Of a stretch of DNA of 42,973 nt, positions 24,046 to 33,139 are shown piece by piece. Source of the DNA: Allosphingosinicella sp. (GTDB taxonomy: Bacteria > Pseudomonadota > Alphaproteobacteria > Sphingomonadales > Sphingomonadaceae). Numbering within the stretch: the stretch's first letter is position 1; the number at the start of each line of letters is the position of its first letter. The notes below the pieces were generated by a model. It did not search any database. It was not told the origin of the DNA and was given only the letters and a program-made list of their open reading frames with translations. The stretch is taken from contig JAUJOJ010000013.1 of NCBI GenBank assembly GCA_030447665.1, forward strand, positions 1 to 42,973. Direction: 5' to 3'. The translations under genes and the position numbers were made by a program.

Positions 24046-25405
24046 ATGACGAGTGGGGGCAAGCCGTTCTGGAGGACGCTCTACTTCCAGGTGCTGGTCG
24101 GCATCGCGCTCGGCATCCTGGTGGGGTGGCTGCTTCCGGACTGGGGACGTGCGCTGAAGCCGCTCGGCGACGGCTTCATCAAGCTCGTCAAGATGATCAT
24201 CACCCCGGTCATATTCCTCACCGTCGTCACCGGCATTGCCGGCATGGCGGACTTGAAGACGTTCGGCCGCGTCGGCGCCAAGGCGATGGCCTATTTCCTC
24301 ACATTCTCTACCCTCGCGCTCGTCGTAGGCCTTCTGGTCGGCAACATCGTCCGGCCCGGCGATGGGCTCAACATCGATCCCGCGACGCTCGATCAGGGCG
24401 CCGTCTCCTCCTATGTCAGCAAGGCCAAGGAGCAGACGGTCACCGACTTCGTGCTTCGCATCATCCCGGACACCTTGGTGAGCGCCTTCACCTCGGGCGA
24501 GATCCTGCAGGTCTTGTTCGTCGCCATCCTGTTCGGGATTTCGCTGGCCCTGCTGGGACGCGCGGGGAGAAGCTGCTCGGCACGCTGCGGACGCTTACCG
24601 CGATCGTCTTCCGGATCGTCCACATCCTGATGTACGCCGCGCCGATCGGCGCGTTCGGCGCGATGGCCTTCACCATCGGCCAGTACGGCATCGGCACGCT
24701 CGCCAACCTGGCGGGGCTGATCCTCACCTTCTACGTCACCTCGCTGCTGTTCGTGATCCTGGTTCTCGGGCTGGTCGCGCGCGCCGCCGGCTTTTCGCTG
24801 CTCGCGCTCGTCCGCTACATCAAGGAGGAGCTGCTGCTCGTCCTCGGCACCTCCTCGTCCGAAAGCGCGATGCCGCTCCTGATGGAGAAATGGAGCGCGC
24901 CGGCTGCCCCAAGCCGATCGTCGGCCTGGTCGTCCCCACCGGCTATTCGTTCAACCTCGACGGCACCAACATCTACATGTCGCTCGCGGCCCTGTTCATC
25001 GCGCAGGCGACGAACACGCATCTCACGATGGGCGACCAGCTCCTCCTGATGGCGGTGGCGATCCTGAGCTCGAAGGGCGCGGCGGGCGTGACCGGCTCCG
25101 GCTTCATCGTGCTTGCGGCGACGCTCTCCGTCGTGCCCGCGGTGCCCGTCGCCGGCATGGCCCTGATCCTCGGCGTCGACCGCTTCATGAGCGAATGCCG
25201 GGCGCTCACCAATTTCGTCGGCAATGCGGTCGCGACGATCGTCGTCGCCCGCTGGGAAGGCGCGGTGGACCTCGCCCGCCTCCGCGCCGCCTTCCGCGGC
25301 GAGGGCGGTGAGCTCACCGAGGAGGAGAGCGATGCGCTCCAGATCGAGGGAGCTGTTTGGAAATGCGCTCAAGATCGCATTTCTTCATTCCCAAACAGGC
25401 TCTAA
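24046..25405 (+). CDS. Dicarboxylate/amino acid:cation symporter (SDF family), two frameshifts
   Basis: Hydrophobic, about 450 residues in three frames. The first (24046-24560) has [20 protein letters not shown] and [20 protein letters not shown]. The second (to about 24890) has [20 protein letters not shown] and [15 protein letters not shown], helical hairpin HP1 with its serine-rich tip. The third has [20 protein letters not shown] (NLDGT, cation/substrate helix TM7) and [20 protein letters not shown] (HP2). Sodium- or proton-coupled uptake of C4-dicarboxylates or glutamate is the family function. The last residues and the stop (TAA, 25403-25405) lie inside a palindromic repeat, so the natural C-terminus may have been rewritten by repeat insertion. 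Confidence 0.85.
25350..25403. repeat. Palindromic repeat (family B, copy 1)
   Basis: The left arm reads AGCTGTTTGG (25351-25360) and the right arm CCAAACAGGCTC (25391-25402), with a shared core AAATGCGCTCAAGATCGCAT (25361-25380). The segment 25353-25381 (29 bases) recurs exactly, inverted, at 27382-27410. It codes for the last residues of the symporter and carries its stop codon. Confidence 0.7.
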
Positions 25406-25476
25406 GCCGCTTGTCGGATACAATATATCATTGTTATATGGTGGCGAGCCCAGATCCGGCGAAGAGGAGATTGCCC

Positions 25477-26188
25477 ATGCGTCTGTTCGGTTTAGCCGCC
25501 CTTGTCTGTCTCGCTCTTCCGGCCTGCACCAGGCGCCGCCCGATCCGCGGGGCGTCGCCGCGGACGAGGTGCTGCTGCAAGTGATGGCGAGCGGCCGCAC
25601 CGACACGCGGCCGGACGAAGCGCGCTTCAGGGCCGGCGTTCAGACCATTGCGGCGACGGCGGCGGCGGCGAGCGCGGGAAACAACGAGGTGATGAACCGC
25701 GTCGCGACCGCGCTCGAGCGGCTGGGGGTGAAGCGGGACGATATGCAGACCCGCCAGATCACTCTTTCCCGGATCGACTATGGCCGCGATCGCGGCCGCT
25801 TTCAGGCCAACAATGTGGTCGAGGTCCGGGTGCGCAATCTCGATCGGGCCGGCGAGGCGATCGCCGCCACCACCGAGGCCGGCGCCAATGTGCTGTCGGG
25901 GCCGGACATGACCGTCTCCGATCCCGAGGCCGCCAGCCGCTCCGCCTACGCGGCAGCTTACAAGGCGGCGCGGGCGCGGGCGGAGGCCTATGCGGATGCG
26001 GCGGGGCTCAAGGTTGCGCGCGTGCTGGCGATCCGCGACGGCGGCGAGAGCGGCGGTCCCATCACTTATGTCGGGGATGCCAATATGGCCGAGGCCGCCG
26101 CGCCTCAGGTTGCGGCTCCGCCATTCCGCCCGGCATGAACGCCAGCGAAGTGCGCGTGCGTGCCGATTTCGCGCTCGCGGCCGAATAA
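25477..26188 (+). CDS. SIMPL-domain (DUF541) lipoprotein, frameshifted
   Basis: MRLFGLAALVCLALPAC is a lipoprotein signal. After a frame change near 25529 the protein reads DEVLLQVMASGRTDTRPDEA, MNRVATALERLGVKRDDMQT, NNVVEVRVRNLDRAGEAIAA and YAAAYKAARARAEAYADAAG. This is the SIMPL domain, a periplasmic oligomerising family. A second change near 26120 gives the real end PPGMNASEVRVRADFALAAE. About 237 aa. ATG 25477 has a purine-rich RBS (GAAGAGGAGA). Function of the family is poorly known; some members bind signal proteins. Confidence 0.8.
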
Positions 26189-26204
26189 GGGCGGGCAGGC
26201 GAAC

Positions 26205-26631
26205 GTGACGGAATTCAACCTCGATCGCTTCGTGGAGGCACAGGCGCCGGTCTATGCTCAGGCGCTCGCGGAGCTCAGGTCCGGGCGCAAGCAGAGCCAC
26301 TGGATGTGGTTCGTCTTCCCGCAATTGAGGGGGCTGGGAAGGAGCGCCACCGCGCAGCATTACGGCATAAGCTCGGCTGCCGAGGCGCGCTCTTACCTCG
26401 ACCACCAGTTGCTCGGGCCGCGCCTTATCGAATGCACCGAGGCCGTGCTCGCGCATCGCGACCAGCAGGCTGAGGCGATCTTCGGGCCCGTCGACGCGAT
26501 GAAATTCCGCTCGTCGATGACCTTGTTCGAGGCGCTCGCCCGGTGATTGGGAGGCGTTCGCGCTTGCTCTGCGGTATTTCTACGGCGGCAGGCGTGACGA
26601 GGCGACGCTGCAGCTGCTCGGGGGCGGATGA
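26205..26631 (+). CDS. DUF1810 family protein, frameshifted
   Basis: Begins at GTG 26205, reads VTEFNLDRFVEAQAPVYAQA, then RKQSHWMWFVFPQLRGLGRS and LLGPRLIECTEAVLAHRDQQ, all hallmarks of DUF1810 (QaqX/YcaQ-like, ADP-ribose-related in some reports). After a frame change near 26545 it ends GDWEAFALALRYFYGGRRDE ... LLGGG. About 142 aa. It stops one base before the ung start. Confidence 0.8.
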
Positions 26632-26632
26632 C

Positions 26633-27331
26633 ATGGGCGAGGATGTGAGGCTGCACGAAAGCTGGCGCGAGCCGCTCGCCGGCGAATTCCAGAGCCCGTA
26701 CATGCAGGCGCTGAAGGCTTCCTCGTCGCCGAAAAGGCGAAAGGGCGGCATCTCTTCCCGAAGGGCGGCGAATGGTTCCGCGCGCTCGACCTGACGCCGC
26801 TCGACGATGTGCGCGTGGTGATCCTCGGCCAGGATCCCTATCACGGTCCCGGCCAGGCGCACGGCCTGTGCTTCAGCGTGCAGCCCGGCGTCCGGCCGCC
26901 GCCCTCGCTCGGCAATATCTACAAGGAGCTCGAGAGCGATCTGGGCCTCGCGCGGCCCAGCCACGGCTTCCTGGAGCATTGGGCGCGTCAGGGCGTGCTG
27001 CTCCTCAACAGCGTGCTGACGGTGGAGATGGGCCGCGCCGCCTCGCATCAGGGCAAGGGCTGGGAGCGCTTCACCGACGCGGTGATCCGTCTCGTCAACG
27101 CTGGGCAAGAGCCGGTCGTCTTCATGCTCTGGGGCAGCTATGCGCAGAAAAAGGCGATGTTCGTCGACGGCATCGACAAGGGCGGGCGGCACCTGGTGCT
27201 GAAGGCCGCGCACCCTTCGCCGCTTTCCGCCCATAACGGCTTTTTTCGGCTGCCGGCATTTTTCAAAGGCGAACGCGTTCCTGGAAGCACGCGGCCTGCC
27301 GCCGATCGACTGGGCGTTGCCCGCGGACTGA
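26633..27331 (+). CDS. ung: Uracil-DNA glycosylase, two frameshifts
   Basis: Family-1 UDG motifs are present: [20 protein letters not shown] (water-activating Asp in GQDPYH) and [12 protein letters not shown] (minor-groove loop HPSPLSA), plus [20 protein letters not shown]. It removes uracil from DNA for base excision repair. ATG 26633 begins [19 protein letters not shown]. One T is missing near 26718 and one T too many is present near 27240, in a run of six; together they restore the frame, and the corrected end [12 protein letters not shown] gives 232 aa, the normal size. The two compensating homopolymer errors show the type of fault in this assembly. It follows the DUF1810 gene with one base between. 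Confidence 0.92.
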
Positions 27332-27380
27332 GACGGACTCGCCGCGGGGGCGGTTCCGGCCCGCTGGTGCCGAGACCCAG

Positions 27381-27415
27381 GAATGCGATCTTGAGCGCAT
27401 TTCCAAACAGGCTCT
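27381..27415. repeat. Palindromic repeat (family B, copy 2, partial)
   Basis: This half of the family B palindrome (29 bases, 27382-27410) is identical in the opposite orientation to 25353-25381. It ends with GCTCTCAGCG, where the TGA of the convergent GNAT gene (TCA, 27415-27417, plus-strand reading) begins. It stands between ung and the GNAT gene and looks like a bidirectional 3' element. Confidence 0.65.
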
Positions 27416-27912
27416 CAGCGCCGGCGCTCCATCAGGATGGCGCTGCCCCAGCGCGTCTCCACCGGCCCGCTGACTGCGGCGAAGCCCGCTTTTGGTAAGC
27501 GCGGCGGGCGCGAAGATTGTCGGGATGCGGATCCGTGCCGACCGCAGGCGCGCCGGCGGCGAGCAGCCGCTCGCATTGCTGGCGAATGAAGGCGGTGCCG
27601 TGGCCGCGGTCCAGCATGCCGGGCTCGCCGATATACTGGTCGATGCCGCGCGAGCCCGGCGGCAGGTGCGAGAAAGGGTGCGGATCCCAGGGCATGGGGA
27701 TCGTAATCCTGCGCATAGGCGAAAGGCCGCCCTTCATGCTCGACGATCCACATGGCAATGTTGGCATCGGCGAGGTGCCGTTCGAAGTCGGCCTCCGCAT
27801 CGTCCCATCGGCCCCACCAGCGCAGCACGTCCGGCATTTCGCGCCAGCGCAGGAGGAGCGGGAAGTCGGCGCGGGTCGCGGGGCGGAAATGATATAGGGC
27901 CGGGCGGACAAT
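27415..27912 (-). CDS. GNAT acetyltransferase, AAC(6')-like, frameshifted
   Basis: Residues such as [60 protein letters not shown] and, after a frame change near 27693, [39 protein letters not shown] (acetyl-CoA loop) fit the aminoglycoside 6'-N-acetyltransferase-like GNAT group. A second change near 27497 gives [20 protein letters not shown]. The start is uncertain: no ATG is in frame at the homology start, and 27912 is an approximate position. Aminoglycoside acetylation is only one possibility; many chromosomal members have other substrates. Confidence 0.7.
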   Translation of the reverse strand: MVRPALYHFRPATRADFPLLLRWREMPDVLRWWGRWDDAEADFERHLADANIAMWIVEHEGRPFAYAQDYDPHALGSAPFLAPAAGLARHRPVYRRARHAGPRPRHRLHSPAMRAAARRRRACGRHGSASRQSSRPPRLPKAGFAAVSGPVETRWGSAILMERRR

Positions 27913-28049
27913 GGGTGCTTCCGCCGGGAGATCGACAAAGATGCAAAAGCGTGGTCTCCGTGAACCTAGGCTGTCGATCCGGTTCAGCAACGCCTCACGG
28001 CAGAAGGCGCTTAGTGTTTTCAAGCATAGGGCATGATGGAGTGAGTCAG

Positions 28050-29072
28050 ATGAAAAAGATTCTTTTGAGCATGGCGGCCGTGTCGGCGCTGTCCATCGGA
28101 GCGCCCGCCGCCGCGCAATATCAGAATCAAGGCTATGGGAACGGCAACTACCAGAACGGCAACTATCAGAACGACGTGAACGGCAATGTCGGCGCGCGGA
28201 TCGGCCAGCTTCAGGCACGTATCCAGGCCGGGGTGCAGAGCGGCGCGATCAGCCGCCAGGAAGCGCAATCGCTCCGCCAGCAGCTGCGGCAGCTGAACCA
28301 GCTGGAGCGCCAGTACAGCATCAACGGCCTTTCTGGGCAGGAGCGCGCCGACCTTCAGCAGCGCATCCGCAACCTGCGCCAGCAAATCCAGTTTGCCGAG
28401 GGCGGCCAAGGCCGTTTCGGCAACCAGCGCTATGGCGACGATGATCGCCGCTATGGCAACGATGACCGTCGTTATGGCGCCGGCAATTGGATCGATCGGA
28501 ACCGCGACGGCTATGACGATCGCGACCTCGACCGCGACGGTCGCATGGATGACCGCCGCTATGGCAACGATGACCGTCGTTATGGCGCCGGAAATTGGGT
28601 CGATCGGAACCGCGACGGCTATGACGATCGCGACCTCGACCGCGACGGTCGCATGGATGACGACCGCTATGGCAGCCGCGACCGGGACGGTTATGACGAT
28701 CGCGATTACGACCGCAGCGGCCGCTGGAATGATGATCGCTATGGCAGAAGCGACCGCATCGACCGGGATCGTGACGGCTATGACGATCGTGATTACGACC
28801 GCGACGGCCGTTGGGATGACGACGTGAACGACGGCCGCTACGAACAGCCCGCCCAGCGCGGCGGCATTGGCGGGATCATTCAGAATATTTTCGGCGGCGG
28901 CGGCCTTCGTGTCGGGCAGCGTGTCTCCGGCAATCTCGGCGGAGTGCCTTACGAGTATCGCGACCAGTTCCGCGATGGCAACGGCGTTTACTATCGCTCG
29001 GACGGGCGGCAGATCTACCAGATCGACGCCCGCACCCAGACGGTGGTCCGCGTCTATCCGATGAACCGCTGA
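28050..29072 (+). CDS. Secreted RcnB-like protein with calcium-loop repeats
   Basis: 340 residues. Residues 1-23 are a signal peptide (MKKILLSMAAVSALSIGAPA). A Gln-rich helical region (about 45-115, GARIGQLQARIQAGVQSG, SRQEAQSLRQQLRQLNQLER) resembles a coiled coil. Then a very acidic, arginine-rich part (about 125-255) repeats the motif DRNRDGYDDRDLDRDG, an EF-hand or thrombospondin type-3-like calcium loop (DxNxDGxxD). The last 70 residues (RVGQRVSGNLGGVPYEYRDQ, GVYYRSDGRQIYQIDARTQT) look like RcnB-type C-termini. Calcium binding is inferred. The gene is intact and has a downstream terminator at 29103-29144. Confidence 0.75.
   Translation: MKKILLSMAAVSALSIGAPAAAQYQNQGYGNGNYQNGNYQNDVNGNVGARIGQLQARIQAGVQSGAISRQEAQSLRQQLRQLNQLERQYSINGLSGQERADLQQRIRNLRQQIQFAEGGQGRFGNQRYGDDDRRYGNDDRRYGAGNWIDRNRDGYDDRDLDRDGRMDDRRYGNDDRRYGAGNWVDRNRDGYDDRDLDRDGRMDDDRYGSRDRDGYDDRDYDRSGRWNDDRYGRSDRIDRDRDGYDDRDYDRDGRWDDDVNDGRYEQPAQRGGIGGIIQNIFGGGGLRVGQRVSGNLGGVPYEYRDQFRDGNGVYYRSDGRQIYQIDARTQTVVRVYPMNR
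28453..28668 (+). repeat. 108-bp tandem repeat, two copies
   Basis: 28453-28560 and 28561-28668 match with about three substitutions and no indels (36 codons each). The unit includes the motif coding for DRNRDGYDDRDLDRDG. Weaker copies of the motif continue to about 28810. Such repeats expand and contract by slippage or recombination. Confidence 0.85.
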
Positions 29073-29102
29073 CAAGAGAGCTTCAGTTGCTTTGCGTAAA
29101 CG

Positions 29103-29144
29103 GCGCCCCGGTCGGTCCCTGTAAGATCGGCCGGGCGCTTTGTT
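29103..29144 (+). terminator. Terminator after the calcium-motif gene
   Basis: GCGCCCCGG near 29103 pairs with CCGGGCGC (29131-29138) through a bulged stem, followed by TTTGTT. It lies 30 bases after the stop of the plus-strand gene and just before the end of the convergent DUF3833-like gene. Confidence 0.5.
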
Positions 29145-29647
29145 CATTCCAGCTTACGGATCGTCTCGTCCAACGAAGCGACGGTGAGGCCGAATTTACG
29201 GACGCGCATCACATTGTGCGCGGAGCGGCCGCCGGGGGCGAGGGTCAGCCATTGCTCGGCATCGAGGCCGCCCTTCATCCGGAAGCGGAGGCGAAGCCGG
29301 TTGCCGACTGCTTCCCCGACGACCGGGCCCGACGCGTCGCTGAGCGTGCCCGCATAGCGGCCGGGCGACAACTCGCGGATCCGCCATTCGCGGCTGCGGG
29401 CGGGCTTCCCTCCTTCGGACACGGTCTGGCGGACCGACAGGGTGCCGTCGGTCTCGATCCGGCCGCGGCTCTGGACCCGGATCGCTGTCGGTGACCTCAA
29501 CGCCACCTTCAGCACCCCTTCGCCTTCGGTTTTCCCGTCGAAGAAACGAATCGCGTCGAAAGCCTCCGCGGCGCCGGCCGCCTTTGGCGAGGGTGCGGGA
29601 GCGAAGGCGGCGAGGAGGAGCGGAGCGGTGAGGAGAATGGCGCGCAT
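29144..29647 (-). CDS. DUF3833-like secreted protein
   Basis: A 167-residue protein with signal peptide MRAILLTAPLLLAAFAPAPS. It has FDAIRFFDGKTEGEGVLKVA, then WRIRELSPGRYAGTLSDASG, GPVVGEAVGNRLRLRFRMKG and AEQWLTLAPGGRSAHNVMRV, the pattern of DUF3833 (usually a lipoprotein of unknown role; a lipobox Cys is absent here). The upstream extension to 29662 is ignored because the signal peptide fits 29647. The frame is intact. Confidence 0.75.
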   Translation of the reverse strand: MRAILLTAPLLLAAFAPAPSPKAAGAAEAFDAIRFFDGKTEGEGVLKVALRSPTAIRVQSRGRIETDGTLSVRQTVSEGGKPARSREWRIRELSPGRYAGTLSDASGPVVGEAVGNRLRLRFRMKGGLDAEQWLTLAPGGRSAHNVMRVRKFGLTVASLDETIRKLE

Positions 29648-29673
29648 CGTGGGTGAACGCACCAGACCTCGAT

Positions 29674-29700
29674 CGTTTCAGGCTGAGTCAATCTGAAACG
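29674..29700. repeat. Palindromic repeat (family C relative)
   Basis: CGTTTCAG (29674-29681) and CTGAAACG (29693-29700) form a perfect 8-bp stem with an 11-base loop. The 12 bases CGTTTCAGGCTG also occur at 23362-23373 in the family C repeat. It lies in the divergent spacer before the S41 protease. Confidence 0.5.
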
Positions 29701-29869
29701 TGCAATAGAGGTCCGGACCCTCATGAGGAGGGCCTGATGAAAGTGGGCAAACCAGCTGCATATCTGGGCGTGAGACAGGGTCGGTCCGTGCGGTTCGGTG
29801 GCCGCGCACTTACTCGCTGACATCCAGGCAAAGATCGGCTAAGCGGTTGAAGGGTTGGGAGAAGATTCC

Positions 29870-31316
29870 ATGAAGTATCGGCGTAGCGGAGCGTGGTTGA
29901 GTGTGGTCGCATTGCTGTCCGCGTGCGGCGGTGGCGGCGGTTCCTCCAGCCCCCCGAGGACCGACCCGATCGCCTCGCCGGCGCCAACCCCGAGCCCGCC
30001 CCCGATCGCCACCTGCTCGCTGCGCGCGCGCGGCAGGATTGGGTGGCCGCGCAGATGCGCGAATGGTATCTGTTCCCGGAGACGTTGCCCGACAATCTCG
30101 ATCCGGCCCCCTTCACCACGGTCCAAGCCTATCTCGACGCGCTGACGGCAACCGCCCGGGCGCAGCGGCGCGACCGCTTCTTCACCTTCATCACCTCGAT
30201 CGCGGAGGAGAATGCCTTCTTCAACTCCGGAGCGACGGCGGGCTTCGGCATCCGCTTGTCGTTCGACACGCCCGGGCGGCGCCTGTTCGTGGCCGATGCC
30301 TTTGAGGGCGCTCCGGCGCTCGCCGCAGGGATAGATCGCGGCACTGAGATCGTCGCGATCGGCACCACCGAGGGCAATTTGCGCACCGTCTCCGACATCT
30401 TCGCTGCCGAAGGCGGCCAAGGCGTGAGCAACGCGCTCGGGCCGAGCACGCCGGGCACCACCCGGGTGCTGCGCGTGACCGACGCCGCCGGCACCCGCAA
30501 CCTCACCGTCGCCAAGGCCGACTTCACGATCCCGCCGGTCTCCCCCGCTTCGGCGCGCGAATCCTCGAGGATGGAGCCAAGCGCATCGGCTATGTGAACC
30601 TGCGGACCTTCATCAACACCGCCGATCCGGCACTGCGGAGCGCATTCGCCTCATTCCGTGCCCAGAGCATCACCGAGGTGATCGTCGACTTTCGCTACAA
30701 TGGCGGCGGCCTCGTCTCGATTGCCAATCTGACCGGCGATCTGCTCGGCGGCAACCGGAACCCGGCCGAGATATTCAGCGCCACCACGTTCAGACCTGAA
30801 AAGTCGTCCAACAATTCGACCCGCAACTTCAGGCCTCAGCCGGAATCGGTGGCGTCGACCAAGATCGCCTTTATCGGCACGGGCGCCAGCGCCTCGGCGA
30901 GCGAGCTGGTGATCAACAGCTTCATCCCATATCTGCGGGCCAACGCAGCGCTCGTCGGCAGCAACACCTTCGGCAAGCCGGTCGGCCAGATCGCGCTCGA
31001 CCGCGCCGAATGCGACGACCGGCTGCGCGTGGTCGCGTTCAAGACCGTCAATGCCGCGGGGCAAGGAGAGTATTTTAATGGCCTCGCCGGCACGGTGGAG
31101 GCGAGCTGCCAGGCGGGAGACGATCTCGGCCGGCAGCTGGGCGACCCGCAGGAAGCCTCGACGCGCTCTTCGCTCGATTTCCTTGCGGGGCGGAGCTGCA
31201 CCAGGATCAGCAGCGGCATCGGCACTCAGGCTGCGCGGCCGTCCGAGCCCAGGCTGGAGCCGCTGATGCCGGAGCGGCCGAACACGGCCCAGCGCGAGGT
31301 GCCGGGGCTGTTCTGA
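29870..31316 (+). CDS. S41-family C-terminal processing peptidase-like lipoprotein, frameshifted
   Basis: MKYRRSGAWLSVVALLSAC is a lipoprotein signal with a Gly/Ser/Pro linker. After a frame change near 30030 comes WVAAQMREWYLFPETLPDNL, then a PDZ-like part (GRRLFVADAFEGAPALAAGI). A second change near 30560 leads to the S41 catalytic region: GYVNLRTFINTADP, ITEVIVDFRYNGGG (typical DLRxNGGG), and GTGASASASELVIN, whose Ser is the nucleophile. About 480 aa. It degrades or processes periplasmic proteins. The stop TGA (31314-31316) overlaps the left arm of a hairpin repeat. Confidence 0.82.
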
Positions 31317-31361
31317 TAATCTGATCCAAGTGGTACTTGGATCAGGAGAGACCGGATTATC
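31315..31361. terminator. Nested palindromic element after the S41 gene
   Basis: The inner stem TGATCCAAGT / ACTTGGATCA (31322-31344, 10 bp, loop GGT) is nested in outer arms GATAATC and GATTATC (31315-31321, 31355-31361). The outer left arm overlaps the last base(s) of the S41 stop codon. There is no U-tract. It may act as a terminator or mRNA stabiliser. Confidence 0.6.
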
Positions 31362-31580
31362 CGAGGGGCGAGAGATCGGCTCACGGGCTCCATTGCCCGC
31401 ATTGTCTCCTCCAGACGCCATTCCGCCGCCGCCTTGACGACATAGTAGGTGTTGCGAGGCACCGGCCGGCGTTTTTCGTCATGGAGGCTGCCCTCGACGG
31501 CAGTGAACGCAAGGACGCTGTCGCCGCCCTGGAGCGCCCGGGGGTTAGGTCGCGACGCCTATTCGTTCTACGCTCCCTTG

Positions 31581-32263
31581 ATGATCTGCCGGCCCAGCCT
31601 TTTGAGCGTTCTTTTCCTGCTCGTTGCCGGCTGCGGCGACGGGGCGCAGGACGGCCCGGCTGCCGGCAACGGCTCGGCCCCGGCCGGAAATGTCGCCGAA
31701 GCGTCGGCGCTCCGAGCCGCTGCCGGACACGCTGCCGGACATCGTGCGCGTCCGGCTGGAGACGGAAGCGGGGGCGATCGTCGTCGCGCTCGATGGCAGG
31801 CGCGCGCCGATCACCACGGCGAACTTCGTGCGCTATGCCGAAGAGGGCCGGTTCGACGGCACCAGCTTCTACCGCGCCGCGGCGACCAAGGGTGCGCCGA
31901 AGGGAACGGGCTTCATCCAGGGCAGGGATCCGCCGCAGCTACCGGCGCATGCTGCCGCCGATCGCGCACGAGCCGACGTCACTGACCGGGCTGAGGCACG
32001 AGGCGGGCACGATCTCGATGGCGCGCGGCCAGGAGGACGCCGGCGCGATGGGCAATTTCTTCATCACCGTGACGCCGATGCCGGCGATGGATGCGAGGGG
32101 AGACGAGGCGGGTTATGCCGCGTTCGGCCGGGTGGTCGAGGGCATGGACGTGGTGCGACGCATCCTCGCCGCTCCCACCGTCCCCAATGCCGGGCGCGGC
32201 GCGATGCGCGGTCAGATGATCGCGGAGCCGGTGCGGATCATCAGCGCGAAGCGGGTCGAATAG
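31581..32263 (+). CDS. Cyclophilin-type peptidyl-prolyl isomerase lipoprotein, frameshifted
   Basis: MICRPSLLSVLFLLVAGC is a lipoprotein signal, followed by a Gly/Ala linker. Then, after a frame change near 31700, VRVRLETEAGAIVVALDGRR, APITTANFVRYAEEGRFDG and TSFYRAA are the cyclophilin N-terminus. A change near 31935 leads to TSLTGLRHEAGTISMARGQE, DAGAMGNFFITVTPMPAMDA and AGYAAFGRVVEGMDVVRRIL. About 227 aa. It would act on periplasmic proteins. The 260 bases before it (31317-31580) hold the hairpin element but no clear gene. Confidence 0.82.
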
Positions 32264-32331
32264 AGGTTCAGCTGCCGCGGGCCTCAAGCGACCGTCTCAC
32301 CGTCGCGGGCCTGATCCGGGGGCGGAGCGGC

Positions 32332-32951
32332 TCAGGTGGCGGCTGCCGCGCGTCCGGCCTTCGCCGACGCCGCTTCTTCCCGCGAATAGGTGCCGGTGAG
32401 GAGACCGGCGGCGAGCACGTTCCCGCTTATGGCCGCGACCAGAGCGGCGCGGCCCGGAGTGTTGCCGGGGTGGGCGACGCTGGACAGGGCGAAAAGCTGG
32501 AAGGCGTAACGGTGCGCGCCATGGCCGGTCGGCGGATCGGGCGGCAGCCAGCCTTCGCGGAAAAGCGAGTTGCGGCCGACATCCCGCCCGTCCGGCTGCC
32601 GTCGCCGTCGGCGCGGATCGCCCCTTCGGCGAGCCGGTGCTCGGTCGGCGGGAGGCCGCAGAGGATGGCGTGCACCAGCGGCTGCGGCGAAGGCGCATCG
32701 GGATCCTCGACGATGAGCGCGAGGCTTTGCGTCCCTTCCGGCAGCGGACCCCAGACGAGCGGCGGCGACACGCCCTCTCCGTCCGCGGTGAAGCGCGGCG
32801 GCAGGCGCGCGCCATCGCCGAAAGCGGGGCTGGAAAGATGGATCGCCGCAAAGGCGCCGCCGAGCTCCGGCTGGACGATGCAGAGCTTGTCGGCGCCGGC
32901 GCGAAGGCCGCGCAAGGCGTGGCCGAGCCAGTGAGGAACATGTTCGAGCAT
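32332..32951 (-). CDS. YbhB/YbcL family PEBP-like protein, frameshifted
   Basis: Begins MLEHVPHWLGHALRGLRAGA, then IHLSSPAFGDGARLPPRFTA, DGEGVSPPLVWGPLPEGTQS and LALIVEDPDAPSPQPLVHAI, the phosphatidylethanolamine-binding protein (Raf kinase inhibitor-like) ligand pocket. After a frame change near 32540 it ends GHGAHRYAFQLFALSS and a C-terminal helix to TGA 32334-32332. About 206 aa. Ligand is unknown. Confidence 0.8.
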
Positions 32952-33139
32952 CGGCAAACTCCTGTCCAGGATCAAACCGCCATTCCGGGCGAAGGCTCCG
33001 TTCTTACCGCGGATGGCCCCAGGAAAGGGCGGCGTTCACGCTGATTGCCGTGATCTCAGCAGGCATTGCGAGCAGCTGTCCTTGGAGCAGCTTCTAATGC
33101 GAGACGATATCAATAAGTACAGCGGCAGGAGGATAGAGG

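Noticed and set aside
28020..29147. 375-codon minus-strand ORF with repeated VIVIAVAVPIDPI
   Set aside because: It is the antisense of the Asp/Arg-rich calcium repeats; the membrane-like look is a codon effect.
31226..31462. Minus-strand ORF beginning MPRNTYYVVKAAAEWRLEE
   Set aside because: The opening looks faintly like short DUF2188-type proteins, but it runs into the S41 gene and its hairpin, lacks a conserved C-terminus and has no clear ribosome site.
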